NCBI GenBank assembly: GCA_041905595.1
Contig: JAYRKT010000009.1
Coordinates: forward strand, 62,001 to 126,000
DNA length: 64,000 bases
Direction of reading: 5' to 3'
Origin: Aliitabrizicola sp041905595
GTDB lineage: Bacteria; Pseudomonadota; Alphaproteobacteria; Rhodobacterales; Rhodobacteraceae
Shown: piece after piece, positions 1 to 9,296 of the stretch
Layout of the letters: each line of letters opens with the position of its first letter
Numbering within the stretch: position 1 is the stretch's first letter
Position numbers and translations under genes: made by a program
Notes under the pieces: model-generated
What the model was told of the DNA's origin: nothing
The model's input: the letters and a program-made list of their open reading frames with translations, nothing else
Database searches by the model: none

Positions 1-864
1 CAGACTTGGCCAGACCTGCGCGCAATCCTCGATATCGTCAAAGCCCACTACCTTGAGTTCAGAGCCGAGCCGCCGCCCGATTTCGGCACAGCCGGACAGC
101 ATTCCGAGGGCGACAAGATCGTTGAAGCAGATGACTGCCCCGACCTGGGGATAGCCGCGCGCCAGGGTCCTGGCCACTTCCCGGCCAAAGGCCCGGGTTG
201 GCCTGCCCGGCAGCACCAGCGGGGCAACGCCTGCCGCCTTCAGCGCCGAGAGATAGCCCTTCATCCGCTTCTGGGTGACATCCCGTCCTTCAAAGCCGCC
301 GACAAACGCAATCTGCCGGGCGCCGAGCGTTAGCAGATGCTCGGCGGCAAGCAGGCCGCCCTTCTCGTAGTCCGGCGCGGCAAAAGGAAACTGCTGTCCA
401 TCGGCAACCACCTTGCGCAGCACTTGCAGGGTGGGAATCCCGGCCCGCCCAATTGCGCTGAATGTTGCTGCCTCGTTGCCATAGGTGGGCGAGATCATCA
501 ACGCCGTCACCCCGTGCTCGATCATGGCGGCGACCACCTGCGCCTGAAGGTCGGGATCCTCGTTGGTGTTCGCAAGCACCGTGGCATAGCCGCGCGCCGA
601 CAGCGTCATCTGCACCGATGTCGCGAATTCAGTGAAGAACGGGTTGCGAAGGTCGTTGATCACCAGACCAATCAGGCCGGCATTGGACGAACGCATGTTG
701 GCCGCAACGCGGTTATAGACATAGCCGATCTCGACCATGACCTTGCGTACCTCGGCACGGGTTTCTTCCTTCACGAGCGGGCTGTTCTGCAGGACAAGAC
801 TGACGGTCGATTTCGAGACCCCCGCCCTGCGCGCGACATCGATGATTGTCGGTCTGCGAGCCAT
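1..864 (-). CDS. LacI-family transcriptional regulator, 3' end cut by window edge
   Basis: The first 288 codons of a LacI/GalR repressor are present and the C-terminus lies beyond the left edge. The N-terminus (MARRPTIIDVARRAGVSKS) is the LacI helix-turn-helix. It is followed by hinge residues and a periplasmic-binding-protein-like effector domain (LIGLVINDLRNPFF near residue 60, and VGFDD just before the edge). It is the last gene seen of a long minus-strand catabolic operon and starts 23 nt after the DUF993 stop. LacI proteins release DNA on binding a sugar-like ligand. The double operator at 15515-15554 at the head of the operon is the obvious target, which would make the gene autoregulated. 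Family is certain; the effector is unknown. Confidence 0.93.
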   Translation of the reverse strand, partial: MARRPTIIDVARRAGVSKSTVSLVLQNSPLVKEETRAEVRKVMVEIGYVYNRVAANMRSSNAGLIGLVINDLRNPFFTEFATSVQMTLSARGYATVLANTNEDPDLQAQVVAAMIEHGVTALMISPTYGNEAATFSAIGRAGIPTLQVLRKVVADGQQFPFAAPDYEKGGLLAAEHLLTLGARQIAFVGGFEGRDVTQKRMKGYLSALKAAGVAPLVLPGRPTRAFGREVARTLARGYPQVGAVICFNDLVALGMLSGCAEIGRRLGSELKVVGFDDIEDCAQVWPSL

Positions 865-887
865 CCCTCACTCCACCTGCGACCGTG

Positions 888-2051
888 TCAGTCGATTCCG
901 TGTAGTGCCAGAAGAAGTTTCATCCGGTCTACGGCCAAGTCGGGCTTGGACAGCAACCCGGCTTCGCCCGCAAGCCGGAAAACCTGCGCATAATGCGATA
1001 TGTCGCGGCTCGACTGGAACCCGGCCGGCATGATGAAGTGCCGTTGCGAACCGTTGAGCCAGCTGAGAAAGGCGATGCCTGCCTTGTAGAACCGTGTCGG
1101 CGCCCGGAAAATCTCGCGCGACAGGGGAACTGTCGGGGCGAGCAGCTGGTGGTAGACGACGCGATCGCCGAGGGCGAGCGCCTCGAGCGCCTGCGAGGCC
1201 GCCGGGGCGATGGCTGCAAAGATGCCGAGCAGGGCGTGGGAAAAATGGGCGCCATCCCCTTCGATCAGCGGGGCATAGTTGAAGTCGTCGCCGGTATAGA
1301 GCCGCACCCCCTTGGGCAGGCGCGCCCGGAACGCGACCTCATGCGCCTCATCAAGAAGCGAGATCTTGATGCCATCGACCCTGGCCGGGTTCTCGGCAAT
1401 CAGGTTCAGGACGAAGTCGCTGGCGGCGGAGACATCGGTCGTGCCCCAGTAGCCGGTCAGGGCGGGATCGAACATGTCGCCCAGCCAGTGCAGGATGACC
1501 GGCTCGCGCGCGCCGTCGATCAGGCGGCGATAGACGCGGTGGTAGGTGTCAGGCCCGGCACCGATGGCCGTAAAGGCGCGGCTCGCCATCAGGATCAGTT
1601 GCCCGCCCGCAGCCTCGATCGCGGCGGCCTGCGTCTCGTAGGCATCGGCGATGGCATCAGCGCTTGCCAGATCGGACAGCGCCACGTGGTCAGTCCCCGC
1701 CCCGCAGGCCACGCGTGGCTGCAGCGGATGCGCCTTGGCCGCGCGCATCGTCCGTTCGATCAGTTCCTTGGCAGTCAGCCAGTCCACCCCCATGCCGCGC
1801 TGCGCTGTATCCATTGCCTCGGCCAGACCCAGCCCCTGATCCCAGAGGCCCTGCCGGAAGGCCAGCGTCGCGTCCCAATCGACGGCGGGCCGCGTGTCCC
1901 ACGGGTTCCGTTCGCGGATCGGGTCGCTGACGACATGGGCCGCCGCAAAGGCTGTCCGGGTCAGGGGCACGCGCGGCGCGCGTGGGGTCAGGGGCGTGCC
2001 GGTCAGCCGGTAGAGTTCCAGGCGGCCATCTTGTGTTGGAAGCGTGATCAT
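888..2051 (-). CDS. DUF993 family protein (TIM-barrel, dihydrodipicolinate synthase-like)
   Basis: This 387-residue protein matches my recollection of the DUF993 family, an uncharacterised group distantly related to class I aldolases of the dihydrodipicolinate synthase type. Features that fit are a conserved N-terminal strand (DGRLELYRLTG), a central VILHWLGDMFDP segment, and VDGIKISLLD, where the lysine sits where a Schiff-base lysine is expected in such barrels. The lysine role is inference. It lies 9 nt downstream of the Dabb gene within a sugar-transport and oxidoreductase operon. A carbon-carbon cleaving or isomerising step on an oxidised sugar is plausible but unproven. Confidence 0.8.
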   Translation of the reverse strand: MITLPTQDGRLELYRLTGTPLTPRAPRVPLTRTAFAAAHVVSDPIRERNPWDTRPAVDWDATLAFRQGLWDQGLGLAEAMDTAQRGMGVDWLTAKELIERTMRAAKAHPLQPRVACGAGTDHVALSDLASADAIADAYETQAAAIEAAGGQLILMASRAFTAIGAGPDTYHRVYRRLIDGAREPVILHWLGDMFDPALTGYWGTTDVSAASDFVLNLIAENPARVDGIKISLLDEAHEVAFRARLPKGVRLYTGDDFNYAPLIEGDGAHFSHALLGIFAAIAPAASQALEALALGDRVVYHQLLAPTVPLSREIFRAPTRFYKAGIAFLSWLNGSQRHFIMPAGFQSSRDISHYAQVFRLAGEAGLLSKPDLAVDRMKLLLALHGID

Positions 2052-2060
2052 GTCGGTCCC

Positions 2061-2369
2061 TCAGAACGGGAGGTCAAAGACGAGGATGCCATCGATCCCG
2101 CCCGCCGCATGGGCGACAAGCGATGCGCCGAAGGCCTTGTGGTCCGGATCCGCCTGGCAGGTGGAGAGTGCATCCCAATCGTCGAAGTCGATGGTGAATC
2201 CGTGCAGGTAGCCGCGCTCGATCTGCTCTGGGCTCTCGCTGCGCCCGGCGGCGAAGCCTTTCACCCCGGGCAGGCGGGCCGCCAATCCCGGCAACGCGGC
2301 AAAGATCTTCGCCACGGCGGCATCGGTCACGTCAGGGCGGAAGCGGATGAGGACGATATGGCGGATCAT
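2061..2369 (-). CDS. Dabb (stress-responsive alpha/beta barrel) family protein
   Basis: A 102-residue protein starting MIRHIVLIRF, the hallmark N-terminal strand of the Dabb ferredoxin-like dimeric barrel. It continues with a GVKGFAAG segment, a GYLHGFTIDFDDWDAL segment and an HKAFGASLV helix typical of the family. The ATG at 2369 is preferred to a start further upstream because the family begins at this strand and it leaves a 4-nt gap after the GMC stop codon. Dabb proteins often act as small enzymes or lyase/isomerase partners in catabolic operons. Its exact role here is unknown. Confidence 0.85.
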   Translation of the reverse strand: MIRHIVLIRFRPDVTDAAVAKIFAALPGLAARLPGVKGFAAGRSESPEQIERGYLHGFTIDFDDWDALSTCQADPDHKAFGASLVAHAAGGIDGILVFDLPF

Positions 2370-2373
2370 GGCG

Positions 2374-3963
2374 TCACATCCGGTAGGCTGCACGGACAAG
2401 ATCAGCGCCCTTTTCGCCGATCATGATCGCGGTGGCATTGGTGTTCGAAGAAACGAGCGTCGGCATGATCGAGTTGTCGATCACCCGCAGCCGCTCGATC
2501 CCGTTGAAGCGCAGCTCCGGGTCCACGACCGCCCCTGCGTCGATTCCCATCCGGCAGGTGCCCGCAGGATGGTGGTCGGTCTTGGAATGGTGGCAGGCGT
2601 AGTTGAAATAGTCCTCGTCCGTCCGGACCTCGGGGCCAGGCAGGCGCTCGGCCTTGACATAGGGTTTCAGGGCATCCTGCCGCATGATCTCCTGCGCGAG
2701 CTTCAGGCCCCGGATCGACATTTCGCGGTCGTAGGGGTCGGCCCAATAGTTCGGGTCGATCAGGGGCGCGGCCATTGGGTCGGCCGAGGCAAGGCGCACC
2801 GTCCCTCGCGACCGCGGCCTCAGATAGGCCGAGTTGAGTGTGACGCCGCCTTGCGGCATGGCAGCCACTCCCGCCTCGATCCCCGATCCCAGGCCGAGAT
2901 GGAACTGGATATCGGGGCTCCGCGCGTTCGGATCGGCATACCAGAAGCCCCCCGTTTCAAAGAGCGAAGAGGCGACCGGGCCGGTTTTCGTCAGCAGGTA
3001 TTGCAGCCCCGCGACTGCCGACCAGTGCAGCTTGGCGTAGCGGTCATAGGTATGCGGTCCGGTGCATTCGGCAATCACGAACAGGTCGAGATGGTCCTGC
3101 AGGTCTGATCCCACTTCAGGGCGATCCAGCACTACCGGTAGCCCAAGAGCGCGCAATTCATCCGCTGGACCGATCCCGGAGAGTTGCAGCAGGCGCGGCG
3201 AGCCGATCGCGCCCGACGACAGGATCACCTCGGTCTCGGCTCGGACAACACCCTCGCCGGCCAGGTCCACTCCAACAGCGCGGCCCTTCTCGGTCACGAT
3301 CCGCAGCACCTGCGCCCCGGTGCGAACGGTCAGGTTCGGCCGCTTGCCGCGGATCGGGTCCAGATAGGCGATCGAGGCCGAGGACCGCCGCACATGGCGC
3401 TGCGTCAGCTGGTAGTAGCCGACGCCTTCCTGCACTTCGCCGGTCATGTCCGGATTGAAGGGGATGCCAAGCTGCCCGGCCGCGGCAAAATAGGCCTCGC
3501 AGATCGGGAGGGGGGCGGCCGGTTTCGACACGCCAAGCGGACCGCCCTTGCCGTGGTAGCGGTTTTCGAATGTGTCGTTGTCTTCCGCTTTCCGGAAATA
3601 GGGCAGCACATCCTCATAGCCCCAGCCGGTGCAGCCCCTCTGCCGCCATTCATCGTAATCGAGCGCATTGCCGCGCGTGTAGATTTGCGCGTTGATCGAG
3701 GACCCGCCGCCAATCACCTTGGCCTGGGTATAACGGATCACCATGCCGTTCATGTGCTTCTGAGGAACCGTGTGCCAGCCCCAGGAGCCGATGCCCTTGG
3801 TCATCTTCGCGAAGCCTGCCGGCAGGTGGTAGAACGGATGCCGGTCCTGCCCGCCCGCCTCCAAGAGCAGCACGCGCGCCGCCGGGTTTTCCGACAGCCG
3901 CGCTGCCAGCACGCAGCCCGCCGAACCGCCGCCGATTATGATGAAGTCGTAGCCCTGTGCCAT
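2374..3963 (-). CDS. GMC-family FAD oxidoreductase (choline/alcohol dehydrogenase-like)
   Basis: A full-length (529 aa) glucose-methanol-choline oxidoreductase. The FAD-binding GGGSAG motif is at residues 11-16, followed by an acidic strand end (LLLEAGG). The GMC signature block with GGGSSINAQIYTRG lies near residue 85-98, and the C-terminal catalytic-histidine region carries HHPAGTCRMG. It would oxidise an alcohol or sugar hydroxyl and pass electrons to a quinone or oxygen. No signal peptide is visible, so it is cytoplasmic. It sits 14 nt downstream of the SDR gene and is the second GMC enzyme of the operon. Substrate is unknown; choline dehydrogenase itself is unlikely given the sugar ABC context. 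Confidence 0.92.
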   Translation of the reverse strand: MAQGYDFIIIGGGSAGCVLAARLSENPAARVLLLEAGGQDRHPFYHLPAGFAKMTKGIGSWGWHTVPQKHMNGMVIRYTQAKVIGGGSSINAQIYTRGNALDYDEWRQRGCTGWGYEDVLPYFRKAEDNDTFENRYHGKGGPLGVSKPAAPLPICEAYFAAAGQLGIPFNPDMTGEVQEGVGYYQLTQRHVRRSSASIAYLDPIRGKRPNLTVRTGAQVLRIVTEKGRAVGVDLAGEGVVRAETEVILSSGAIGSPRLLQLSGIGPADELRALGLPVVLDRPEVGSDLQDHLDLFVIAECTGPHTYDRYAKLHWSAVAGLQYLLTKTGPVASSLFETGGFWYADPNARSPDIQFHLGLGSGIEAGVAAMPQGGVTLNSAYLRPRSRGTVRLASADPMAAPLIDPNYWADPYDREMSIRGLKLAQEIMRQDALKPYVKAERLPGPEVRTDEDYFNYACHHSKTDHHPAGTCRMGIDAGAVVDPELRFNGIERLRVIDNSIMPTLVSSNTNATAIMIGEKGADLVRAAYRM

Positions 3964-3977
3964 GTCCTTACGTTCCT

Positions 3978-4736
3978 TCAGAGCCGCGCGATCGACAGGC
4001 CACCGTCAACGGGGATCACTGCCCCGGTGGCAAAGGCCAGATCGCCTCGGGCGATGCTGGCCGCGACAGAGCCGATGTCAGCCGGCTGTCCCCACCGGGC
4101 CGCAGGCACCAGCCCGCCCTCGATCCGCACGGTGTATTTGTCGGCCACACCTGCCGTCATTTCGGTCGCGATGATGCCGGGCCGGAGTTCAAATACGCCG
4201 ATCCCGTGCGGCGCCAGCCGCAGCGCGAACGCCTGCGCCGCCATCGAGGCGGCAGCTTTGGAGATGCAGTAGTCCGCACGCTCGACCGAAGCCATGCTGG
4301 CCGAAACCGAGGTCACGAAGGTGATCGACCGGTAGGAATCCGCGACCGTCTTCAGCATCCTCTTCGCCACGTCCTGCGCCAGAAAGAAGGTCCCGCGCAG
4401 GTTGACGTCCATGATGAAGTCGAAGTTCTCGGGCGCGATTTCCAGCATGTCGCCGCGGACCTTCGCCGGAACGCCAGCGTTCTGGACCAGCGCCGTGATC
4501 GGCCCCTGCTCTGCCCCGATCCGGTCCAGAAGCGCCGGGATGGCGCCGATCTCGGACAGGTCGTGGCGGTAGTAGCGCGCCTCGGGGCCAAGCTCCTCAA
4601 GCGCGGCCTGCACCGAGGGGTGCCCCGGTTCCGGCAGCGAGGCGATAGCAAGGTGGAAGCCCTCCGCCGCAAGCGCTCTCGCAATGCCCAGACCGATGCC
4701 CTGCTGGCCTCCTGTTATGAGGGCGAGCCCGCTCAT
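3978..4736 (-). CDS. SDR-family oxidoreductase (3-ketoacyl-ACP reductase type)
   Basis: A classical short-chain dehydrogenase of 252 aa. The cofactor motif TGGQQGIG lies at residues 8-15, NAG at 86-88, a catalytic serine in TSVSAS (142-147), and the YxxxK pair is Tyr156/Lys160. The residue after the second strand is not basic, so NAD(H) is more likely than NADP(H); this is inference. The start overlaps the upstream GMC stop by 4 nt (ATGA), showing translational coupling. It is likely to interconvert an alcohol and a ketone on the operon's substrate. Catabolic SDRs of this kind are usually annotated as ketoreductases without real evidence. Confidence 0.93.
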   Translation of the reverse strand: MSGLALITGGQQGIGLGIARALAAEGFHLAIASLPEPGHPSVQAALEELGPEARYYRHDLSEIGAIPALLDRIGAEQGPITALVQNAGVPAKVRGDMLEIAPENFDFIMDVNLRGTFFLAQDVAKRMLKTVADSYRSITFVTSVSASMASVERADYCISKAAASMAAQAFALRLAPHGIGVFELRPGIIATEMTAGVADKYTVRIEGGLVPAARWGQPADIGSVAASIARGDLAFATGAVIPVDGGLSIARL

Positions 4737-6226
4737 GCTGCAAAGTCCGTCTTGAGGATATGGTCGCCGGCGCGCAATGCCAGAGCGGCCACAGTGAGCG
4801 AGGGATTGACCGCTGCCGAGGTCGGCAGGACCGAAGCGTCGGCGATGTAGAGGTTGTCGAGGTCATGCGCCCTGAGGTTCGCATCGACGACCGATGTCGC
4901 CGGATCGGCCCCCATCCGAGCCGTGCCGCACTGATGCGAGGGTTTCGATTTCGGGAAACCGCGCGACAGCACGATCGGCCAGCCGGCGCGGCGCATCGCC
5001 TGCGACAGGCGCTTCACCAGCAGGTCATGCGCCTTGGTGTTTGTGCGGCGCCAATCCAGCACGACCTCGCCATTCTTCCAGAACACACGGGAGTCCGGAT
5101 CGGGCAGGTCCTCCGACATCGCCATGATATGGATCGAGCGGTCGGCGACATGGGTGGCGAGCCAAAGCGGCAGCCCGGCCTCGCCCGCCAGGATCGGACC
5201 GGTTATGCGTCCGAGCATCTGGATGTTGCCGAGGGGCTCGCCGTTGGGACCACCGGTCAGATACCAGTCATTGACCTGGATGGTCTTCTCGTAGACGGAC
5301 CGGTTCCGGCGGAGGGGATTATAGGCCACCATCCCGGTCAGGTTGTGGTTCATGAAATTCCGGCCCAACTGATCAGACCGGTTGGCCAGACCGGTCGGAT
5401 GGCTGTCATTGGCCGAAGCCAGCAGCAGGGCCGATGACAGGATCGCCCCGGCAGAGAGGCAGACAACGCGCGCCGTCAGCGTTTCCCGTTTGCCGTCACG
5501 CAGAGCCTCGACGCCGGTCGCGCGCCGCCCCTCGGACAGGATGCGGGTGACCCTTGCACCGGTCACCAGCGTGACATTGGGATGCTTCAACGCTTCGGCC
5601 AGGCCGCAGGATTCCGCGTCTGACTTCGCGCCGGTCGTATCCGGGAAGGCATCCCAGGTCGTGGGCGCGCGCGACAGCCACCGTTCAAGGTCGACACCAA
5701 GCGGCAAGGGCGCGGGATGCAGGCCCTGCGCGGCAAAGGCGGCGCGCAGGGAAGCTATGTCCGGCTCATCGGGAACCGGAGGGTAGGGATAGGCCGAGGA
5801 ATGCGGCGGTTCGAACGGGTCAGCCTTGGCATCGCCCCTGACACGGTAAAGCGTCTCAGCGCGTCCATACCAGGGCTCGAGGTCGTCATAGGCAATCGGC
5901 CAGCCGGGGGTCGTCCCCTCCATGTGGCGCAGTGGCCGGAAATCTTCCGCACGATAGCGCAGCAGGACCGCACCGTAGAACTTGGTGTTGCCCCCCACAA
6001 ACGCATAGTTGCCCGGGTTGAGCGCCGCGCCGGAAATGTCCCGCCATGTCTCCTTGGGCTTGAAATGCCCGCGGCCGAAAATCGCCTCCGGATCGCGTGC
6101 CTCGGGGCTGTCCTGCAGCCGCTCTCCCCGCTCCAGGATCAGGATGCGCCGACCCGAGGGCGCAAGCGCGGCAGCAAGCGACGCGCCCCCCATGCCCGAG
6201 CCGATGATCAGGACGTCGGCATCCAT
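4733..6226 (-). CDS. GMC-family FAD oxidoreductase (pyranose/sugar dehydrogenase-like)
   Basis: A 497-residue GMC oxidoreductase with the dinucleotide motif GSGMGG at residues 9-14 and a glutamate-ended second strand (LILERG). The C-terminal catalytic region is PSHQCGTARMG, followed by the closing segment with ASVLPTSAAVNPSLT. Sequence character (PGWPIAYDDLEPWY in the middle) fits the bacterial sugar-oxidising branch better than the choline dehydrogenase branch, so this is the better candidate for oxidising a ring hydroxyl. It overlaps the ATPase stop by 1 nt and the SDR start by 4 nt. Lack of a signal peptide suggests it works on an imported substrate. Confidence 0.9.
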   Translation of the reverse strand: MDADVLIIGSGMGGASLAAALAPSGRRILILERGERLQDSPEARDPEAIFGRGHFKPKETWRDISGAALNPGNYAFVGGNTKFYGAVLLRYRAEDFRPLRHMEGTTPGWPIAYDDLEPWYGRAETLYRVRGDAKADPFEPPHSSAYPYPPVPDEPDIASLRAAFAAQGLHPAPLPLGVDLERWLSRAPTTWDAFPDTTGAKSDAESCGLAEALKHPNVTLVTGARVTRILSEGRRATGVEALRDGKRETLTARVVCLSAGAILSSALLLASANDSHPTGLANRSDQLGRNFMNHNLTGMVAYNPLRRNRSVYEKTIQVNDWYLTGGPNGEPLGNIQMLGRITGPILAGEAGLPLWLATHVADRSIHIMAMSEDLPDPDSRVFWKNGEVVLDWRRTNTKAHDLLVKRLSQAMRRAGWPIVLSRGFPKSKPSHQCGTARMGADPATSVVDANLRAHDLDNLYIADASVLPTSAAVNPSLTVAALALRAGDHILKTDFAA

Positions 6227-7338
6227 CAGGGGCGGATCCGCTCTTCTGTCTTGGGATCGAAGGCCACAGCCTTTTCCATGTTGACGGCAAAGTCGAAGAC
6301 CTGCCCGGGCGCCACTGTCGCGTCTGCCCGCATGCGCGCGACGATGTCCTTGCCCGAAACGCCCATGGTCACGAAGGTGTCCGAACCCGCAGGCTCGGTC
6401 ACGCCAACCCTGTTCGGAAAGCTCTGGATGTTGCCGGACTTCCGGTCGGCCCCTTCAGGATCGGTGATCGCCTCGGGCCGGATGCCGAGCAGGATTTCCT
6501 GACCGTCGTACCGGGCCAGGTTCGGCTGGCTGAAGGGGAGGAAGCGTTCGGCCCCGTCGGCATCGGTAATGCGGGCCTGCGGACGCCCGTCCCTGATCGC
6601 CACCCGGGCAGGCACGATGTTCATCGCCGGACTGCCCATGAAGGTCGCGACGAATATGTTGGCCGGCGTGTCGTAGATTTCCTTCGGAGTGCCAAGCTGC
6701 TGGACATGTCCCTTGTTCATCACCGCGATCCGGGTGGACAGCGTCATCGCTTCGATCTGGTCATGTGTGACATAGACGATCGTGGTCTTGAGCTTCTGAT
6801 GCAGCTTCTTGATCTCGGTCCGCATGTCGACCCGAAGTTTCGCATCCAGGTTCGACAGCGGCTCGTCGAACAGGAAGACATCCGGGTTGCGCACCAGTGC
6901 CCGGCCCATCGCAACGCGTTGGCGCTGGCCGCCGGACAACTGCCCCGGCTTGCGGTCAAGCAGATGGTCGATCTGGAGGAGCTTTGCCACCTCGCCCAGA
7001 GCCTTGTCGCGCTCGGGTTTCGGAACGCCGTGCATTTCAAGCCCGAAGGTCATGTTCTGCCCGACGGTCATGTTGGGATAAAGCGCGTAGCTCTGGAACA
7101 CCATGGCGATGTTGCGCTTCGACGGGTGCACGTTGTTGATGACGCGACCCTTGATGGCGATGTCGCCGCCGGTGATCCCCTCCAGCCCCGCGATCATGTT
7201 AAGAAGCGTGGACTTGCCGCAGCCCGAGGGGCCGACCAGCACGAGGAATTCGCCTTCTTCAACCGCGATGTCGACGCGGTGCAGGACCTCGACGGCGCCA
7301 TAGGATTTGGTGACGTTGCGGATATCGAGAAAGCCCAT
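6226..7338 (-). CDS. Sugar ABC transporter ATP-binding protein (MalK/UgpC type)
   Basis: A 370-residue CUT1-family ATPase. Walker A GPSGCGKST is at 36-44, the Q-loop near FQSYALYP (81-88), the signature LSGGQ at 134-138, Walker B FLFDEP about 20 residues later, and the H-loop in YVTHDQ. A C-terminal TOBE-like regulatory region of about 120 residues follows, as in MalK and UgpC. It powers the two permeases at 7442-9225 and pairs with the binding protein at 9332. It is separated from the upstream permease by 103 nt that contain a strong hairpin. Confidence 0.95.
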   Translation of the reverse strand: MGFLDIRNVTKSYGAVEVLHRVDIAVEEGEFLVLVGPSGCGKSTLLNMIAGLEGITGGDIAIKGRVINNVHPSKRNIAMVFQSYALYPNMTVGQNMTFGLEMHGVPKPERDKALGEVAKLLQIDHLLDRKPGQLSGGQRQRVAMGRALVRNPDVFLFDEPLSNLDAKLRVDMRTEIKKLHQKLKTTIVYVTHDQIEAMTLSTRIAVMNKGHVQQLGTPKEIYDTPANIFVATFMGSPAMNIVPARVAIRDGRPQARITDADGAERFLPFSQPNLARYDGQEILLGIRPEAITDPEGADRKSGNIQSFPNRVGVTEPAGSDTFVTMGVSGKDIVARMRADATVAPGQVFDFAVNMEKAVAFDPKTEERIRP

Positions 7339-7374
7339 GGGTCAGGCTCCTTGCTGGAAGTGACGATGCGCTCG

Positions 7375-7410
7375 GTTCGGGCAAATCCCTTCGAAGGATC
7401 TTGCCCGAAC
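7375..7410 (-). other. Intercistronic hairpin between permease and ATPase genes
   Basis: A long inverted repeat: the 10-nt arms GTTCGGGCAA and TTGCCCGAAC pair perfectly, and an inner ATCC/GGAT pair flanks a CTTCGAA loop region. There is no T-run, so it is more likely an mRNA-stability or processing element than a terminator. It lies in the only sizeable gap between the ABC genes other than the one after the binding-protein gene. Confidence 0.6.
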
Positions 7411-7441
7411 GCTTCGATGAGTTCTGGTTCGCTCCATCGGA

Positions 7442-8320
7442 TCAACCCTTGACCGAGCCGGCCATCAGGCCGCGGACGAAGTAGCGGCCGGCGACGATGT
7501 AGACGATCAGCGTCGGCAGGGCAGCCAGGATCGCCCCGGCGAAGTGGACGTTGTACTCCTTCACCCCGGTCGAGGAGTTGACGAGGTTGTTCAGCGCGGC
7601 GGTCATCGGCTGTCTGGTGCCGCCGAACGACACCCCGAACAGGAAGTCGTTCCATATGTTGGTGAACTGCCAGATCACCGAGACCACGATGATCGGGCCC
7701 GAAACCGGCAGCATGATCCGCCAGAAAATCTGGAAGAAGCCGGCCCCGTCGATCATGGCGGCACGGACAAGCTCGGTCGGGAAGGCCGCGTAGTAGTTAC
7801 GGAAGTAGAGCGTGGTGAAACCGATCCCGTAGACGACATGGACGAGGATCAGCCCCGGCACCGTTCCCGCAAGGCCCATCAGGCCCAGAAGCCGCGCCAT
7901 CGGGATCAGGACGATCTGGAACGGAATGAAGCAGGAAAACAGCATCAGTCCGAAGAGGATCTTGTCGCCCCGGAAGCTCCACTTGGTGAGTACGTATCCG
8001 TTCAACGCCCCGACAACGGTCGAGATCGCGACGGCGGGCACAACCATCATCACCGAATTCAGGAAGTAGGGGCGAAGGCCCGTCGGTTCGACGCCAACCT
8101 GCGCGGTGGACCAGGCCTGCCGCCAGGGTTCCAGCGTCCAGACCTGCGGCAGCGCCATCATGTTGCCGCCGGTAATCTCGGACAGCGGTTTGACCGAGTT
8201 CACCACCATCACGAAGAACGGCAGCAGGTAGAAAAGCGCGAAGACAAGGAGCACCACATAGATGAAGGTGCGGGTGATGCGGCCGGTCCGGACGGCCGTG
8301 TCCTGGGTGACGGCCGACAT
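7442..8320 (-). CDS. Carbohydrate ABC transporter permease (MalG type)
   Basis: A 292-residue inner-membrane permease with about six hydrophobic helices. It carries the EAA-loop region (ELVRAAMIDGAGFFQIFWRI) that contacts the ATPase and the C-terminal MalG-like end (GRYFVRGLMAGSVKG). The ATG at 8320 overlaps the upstream permease stop codon (ATGA). A GTG one codon earlier is possible but less likely. Together with the 8320-9225 permease it forms the channel of a CUT1-type importer. Confidence 0.94.
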   Translation of the reverse strand: MSAVTQDTAVRTGRITRTFIYVVLLVFALFYLLPFFVMVVNSVKPLSEITGGNMMALPQVWTLEPWRQAWSTAQVGVEPTGLRPYFLNSVMMVVPAVAISTVVGALNGYVLTKWSFRGDKILFGLMLFSCFIPFQIVLIPMARLLGLMGLAGTVPGLILVHVVYGIGFTTLYFRNYYAAFPTELVRAAMIDGAGFFQIFWRIMLPVSGPIIVVSVIWQFTNIWNDFLFGVSFGGTRQPMTAALNNLVNSSTGVKEYNVHFAGAILAALPTLIVYIVAGRYFVRGLMAGSVKG

Positions 8321-9225
8321 CACTTCTTCTCCTTCAGTTCGGCATAGAGATAGGGGATCATGATCGCGGCGATGGTCATCAGCATGATGACCGCCGATGC
8401 CGCGCCGATGCCCATGCTCTTGCGCGTGAAAGTGTAGGAATACATGAAGGTCGCCGGTAGCTGGGTCGAAGTGCCGGGCCCGCCGCCGGTGAGCGCGATC
8501 ACGAGGTCATAAGACTTGATCGCGAGGTGGCTGAGGATCACGAAGGCCGACAGGAAGGCGGGCCGCAAAAGCGGAATAACGATCCGCCGGTAAAGCTGCC
8601 AGTTCGACGCGCCGTCGATCTGTGCGGCCTTGAGGATCTCGTTGTCGATGCCACGCAGCCCAGCGAGGAACATCGCCATGACGAAGCCCGACGTCTGCCA
8701 GACCGCCGCGATGACGATCGTATAGATCGCCATGTCGTTGTCCTTGATCCAGTTGAACGAGAAGCTCTCCCAGCCCCAGAGGTGCATCGTTTTCTCGAGC
8801 CCGATGCCGGGATCCAGGAACCACTTCCACGCCGTGCCGGTGACGATGAAGCTCAGCGCCATCGGGTAGAGGTAGATCGGCCGCAGCACGCCTTCGCCGC
8901 GGATCTTCTGGTCGAGGAACACGGCCAGAAGCAAGCCGATGATCGTGCAGATGACGATGTAGAGCGAGGCGAAGATCGCCAGGTTCGCCAGGGCCGTGTA
9001 CCAGACCGGAAGGTTCCAGAGCTTTACGTAGTTCTCGAGGCCCACCCAGTCGTAGCTGGGCAGCATCTTCGAGTTCGTGAAGCTCAGGTAAACGGTGTAG
9101 AGGATGAAGCCGTAGACAAAGATCATGACGGACGCCACCGATGGCGCGAGCACGATCTTCGGCAGCCAATCCTGAAGCTTCGTTCGGAAATCCGTTTCCG
9201 AATGGTCTACGACTGTGGTGGCCAT
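8320..9225 (-). CDS. Sugar ABC transporter permease (MalF/UgpA type)
   Basis: A 301-residue permease with six predicted transmembrane helices, beginning with a cytoplasmic N-terminus and a first helix in SVMIFVYGFILYTVYL. The EAA motif region reads EILKAAQIDGASNWQLYRRI. Length and order (upstream of the MalG-type partner) fit the CUT1 family. The binding-protein gene precedes it with a 106-nt gap holding a stable hairpin, an arrangement common in sugar transporters that need excess binding protein. Confidence 0.94.
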   Translation of the reverse strand: MATTVVDHSETDFRTKLQDWLPKIVLAPSVASVMIFVYGFILYTVYLSFTNSKMLPSYDWVGLENYVKLWNLPVWYTALANLAIFASLYIVICTIIGLLLAVFLDQKIRGEGVLRPIYLYPMALSFIVTGTAWKWFLDPGIGLEKTMHLWGWESFSFNWIKDNDMAIYTIVIAAVWQTSGFVMAMFLAGLRGIDNEILKAAQIDGASNWQLYRRIVIPLLRPAFLSAFVILSHLAIKSYDLVIALTGGGPGTSTQLPATFMYSYTFTRKSMGIGAASAVIMLMTIAAIMIPYLYAELKEKK

Positions 9226-9296
9226 GACCCCCTCCCCTTCGCGCCTTCTGGCGCGGCTGTTCCTGTTCGGAATTCATCCGCCGATCGGGCGGGGTG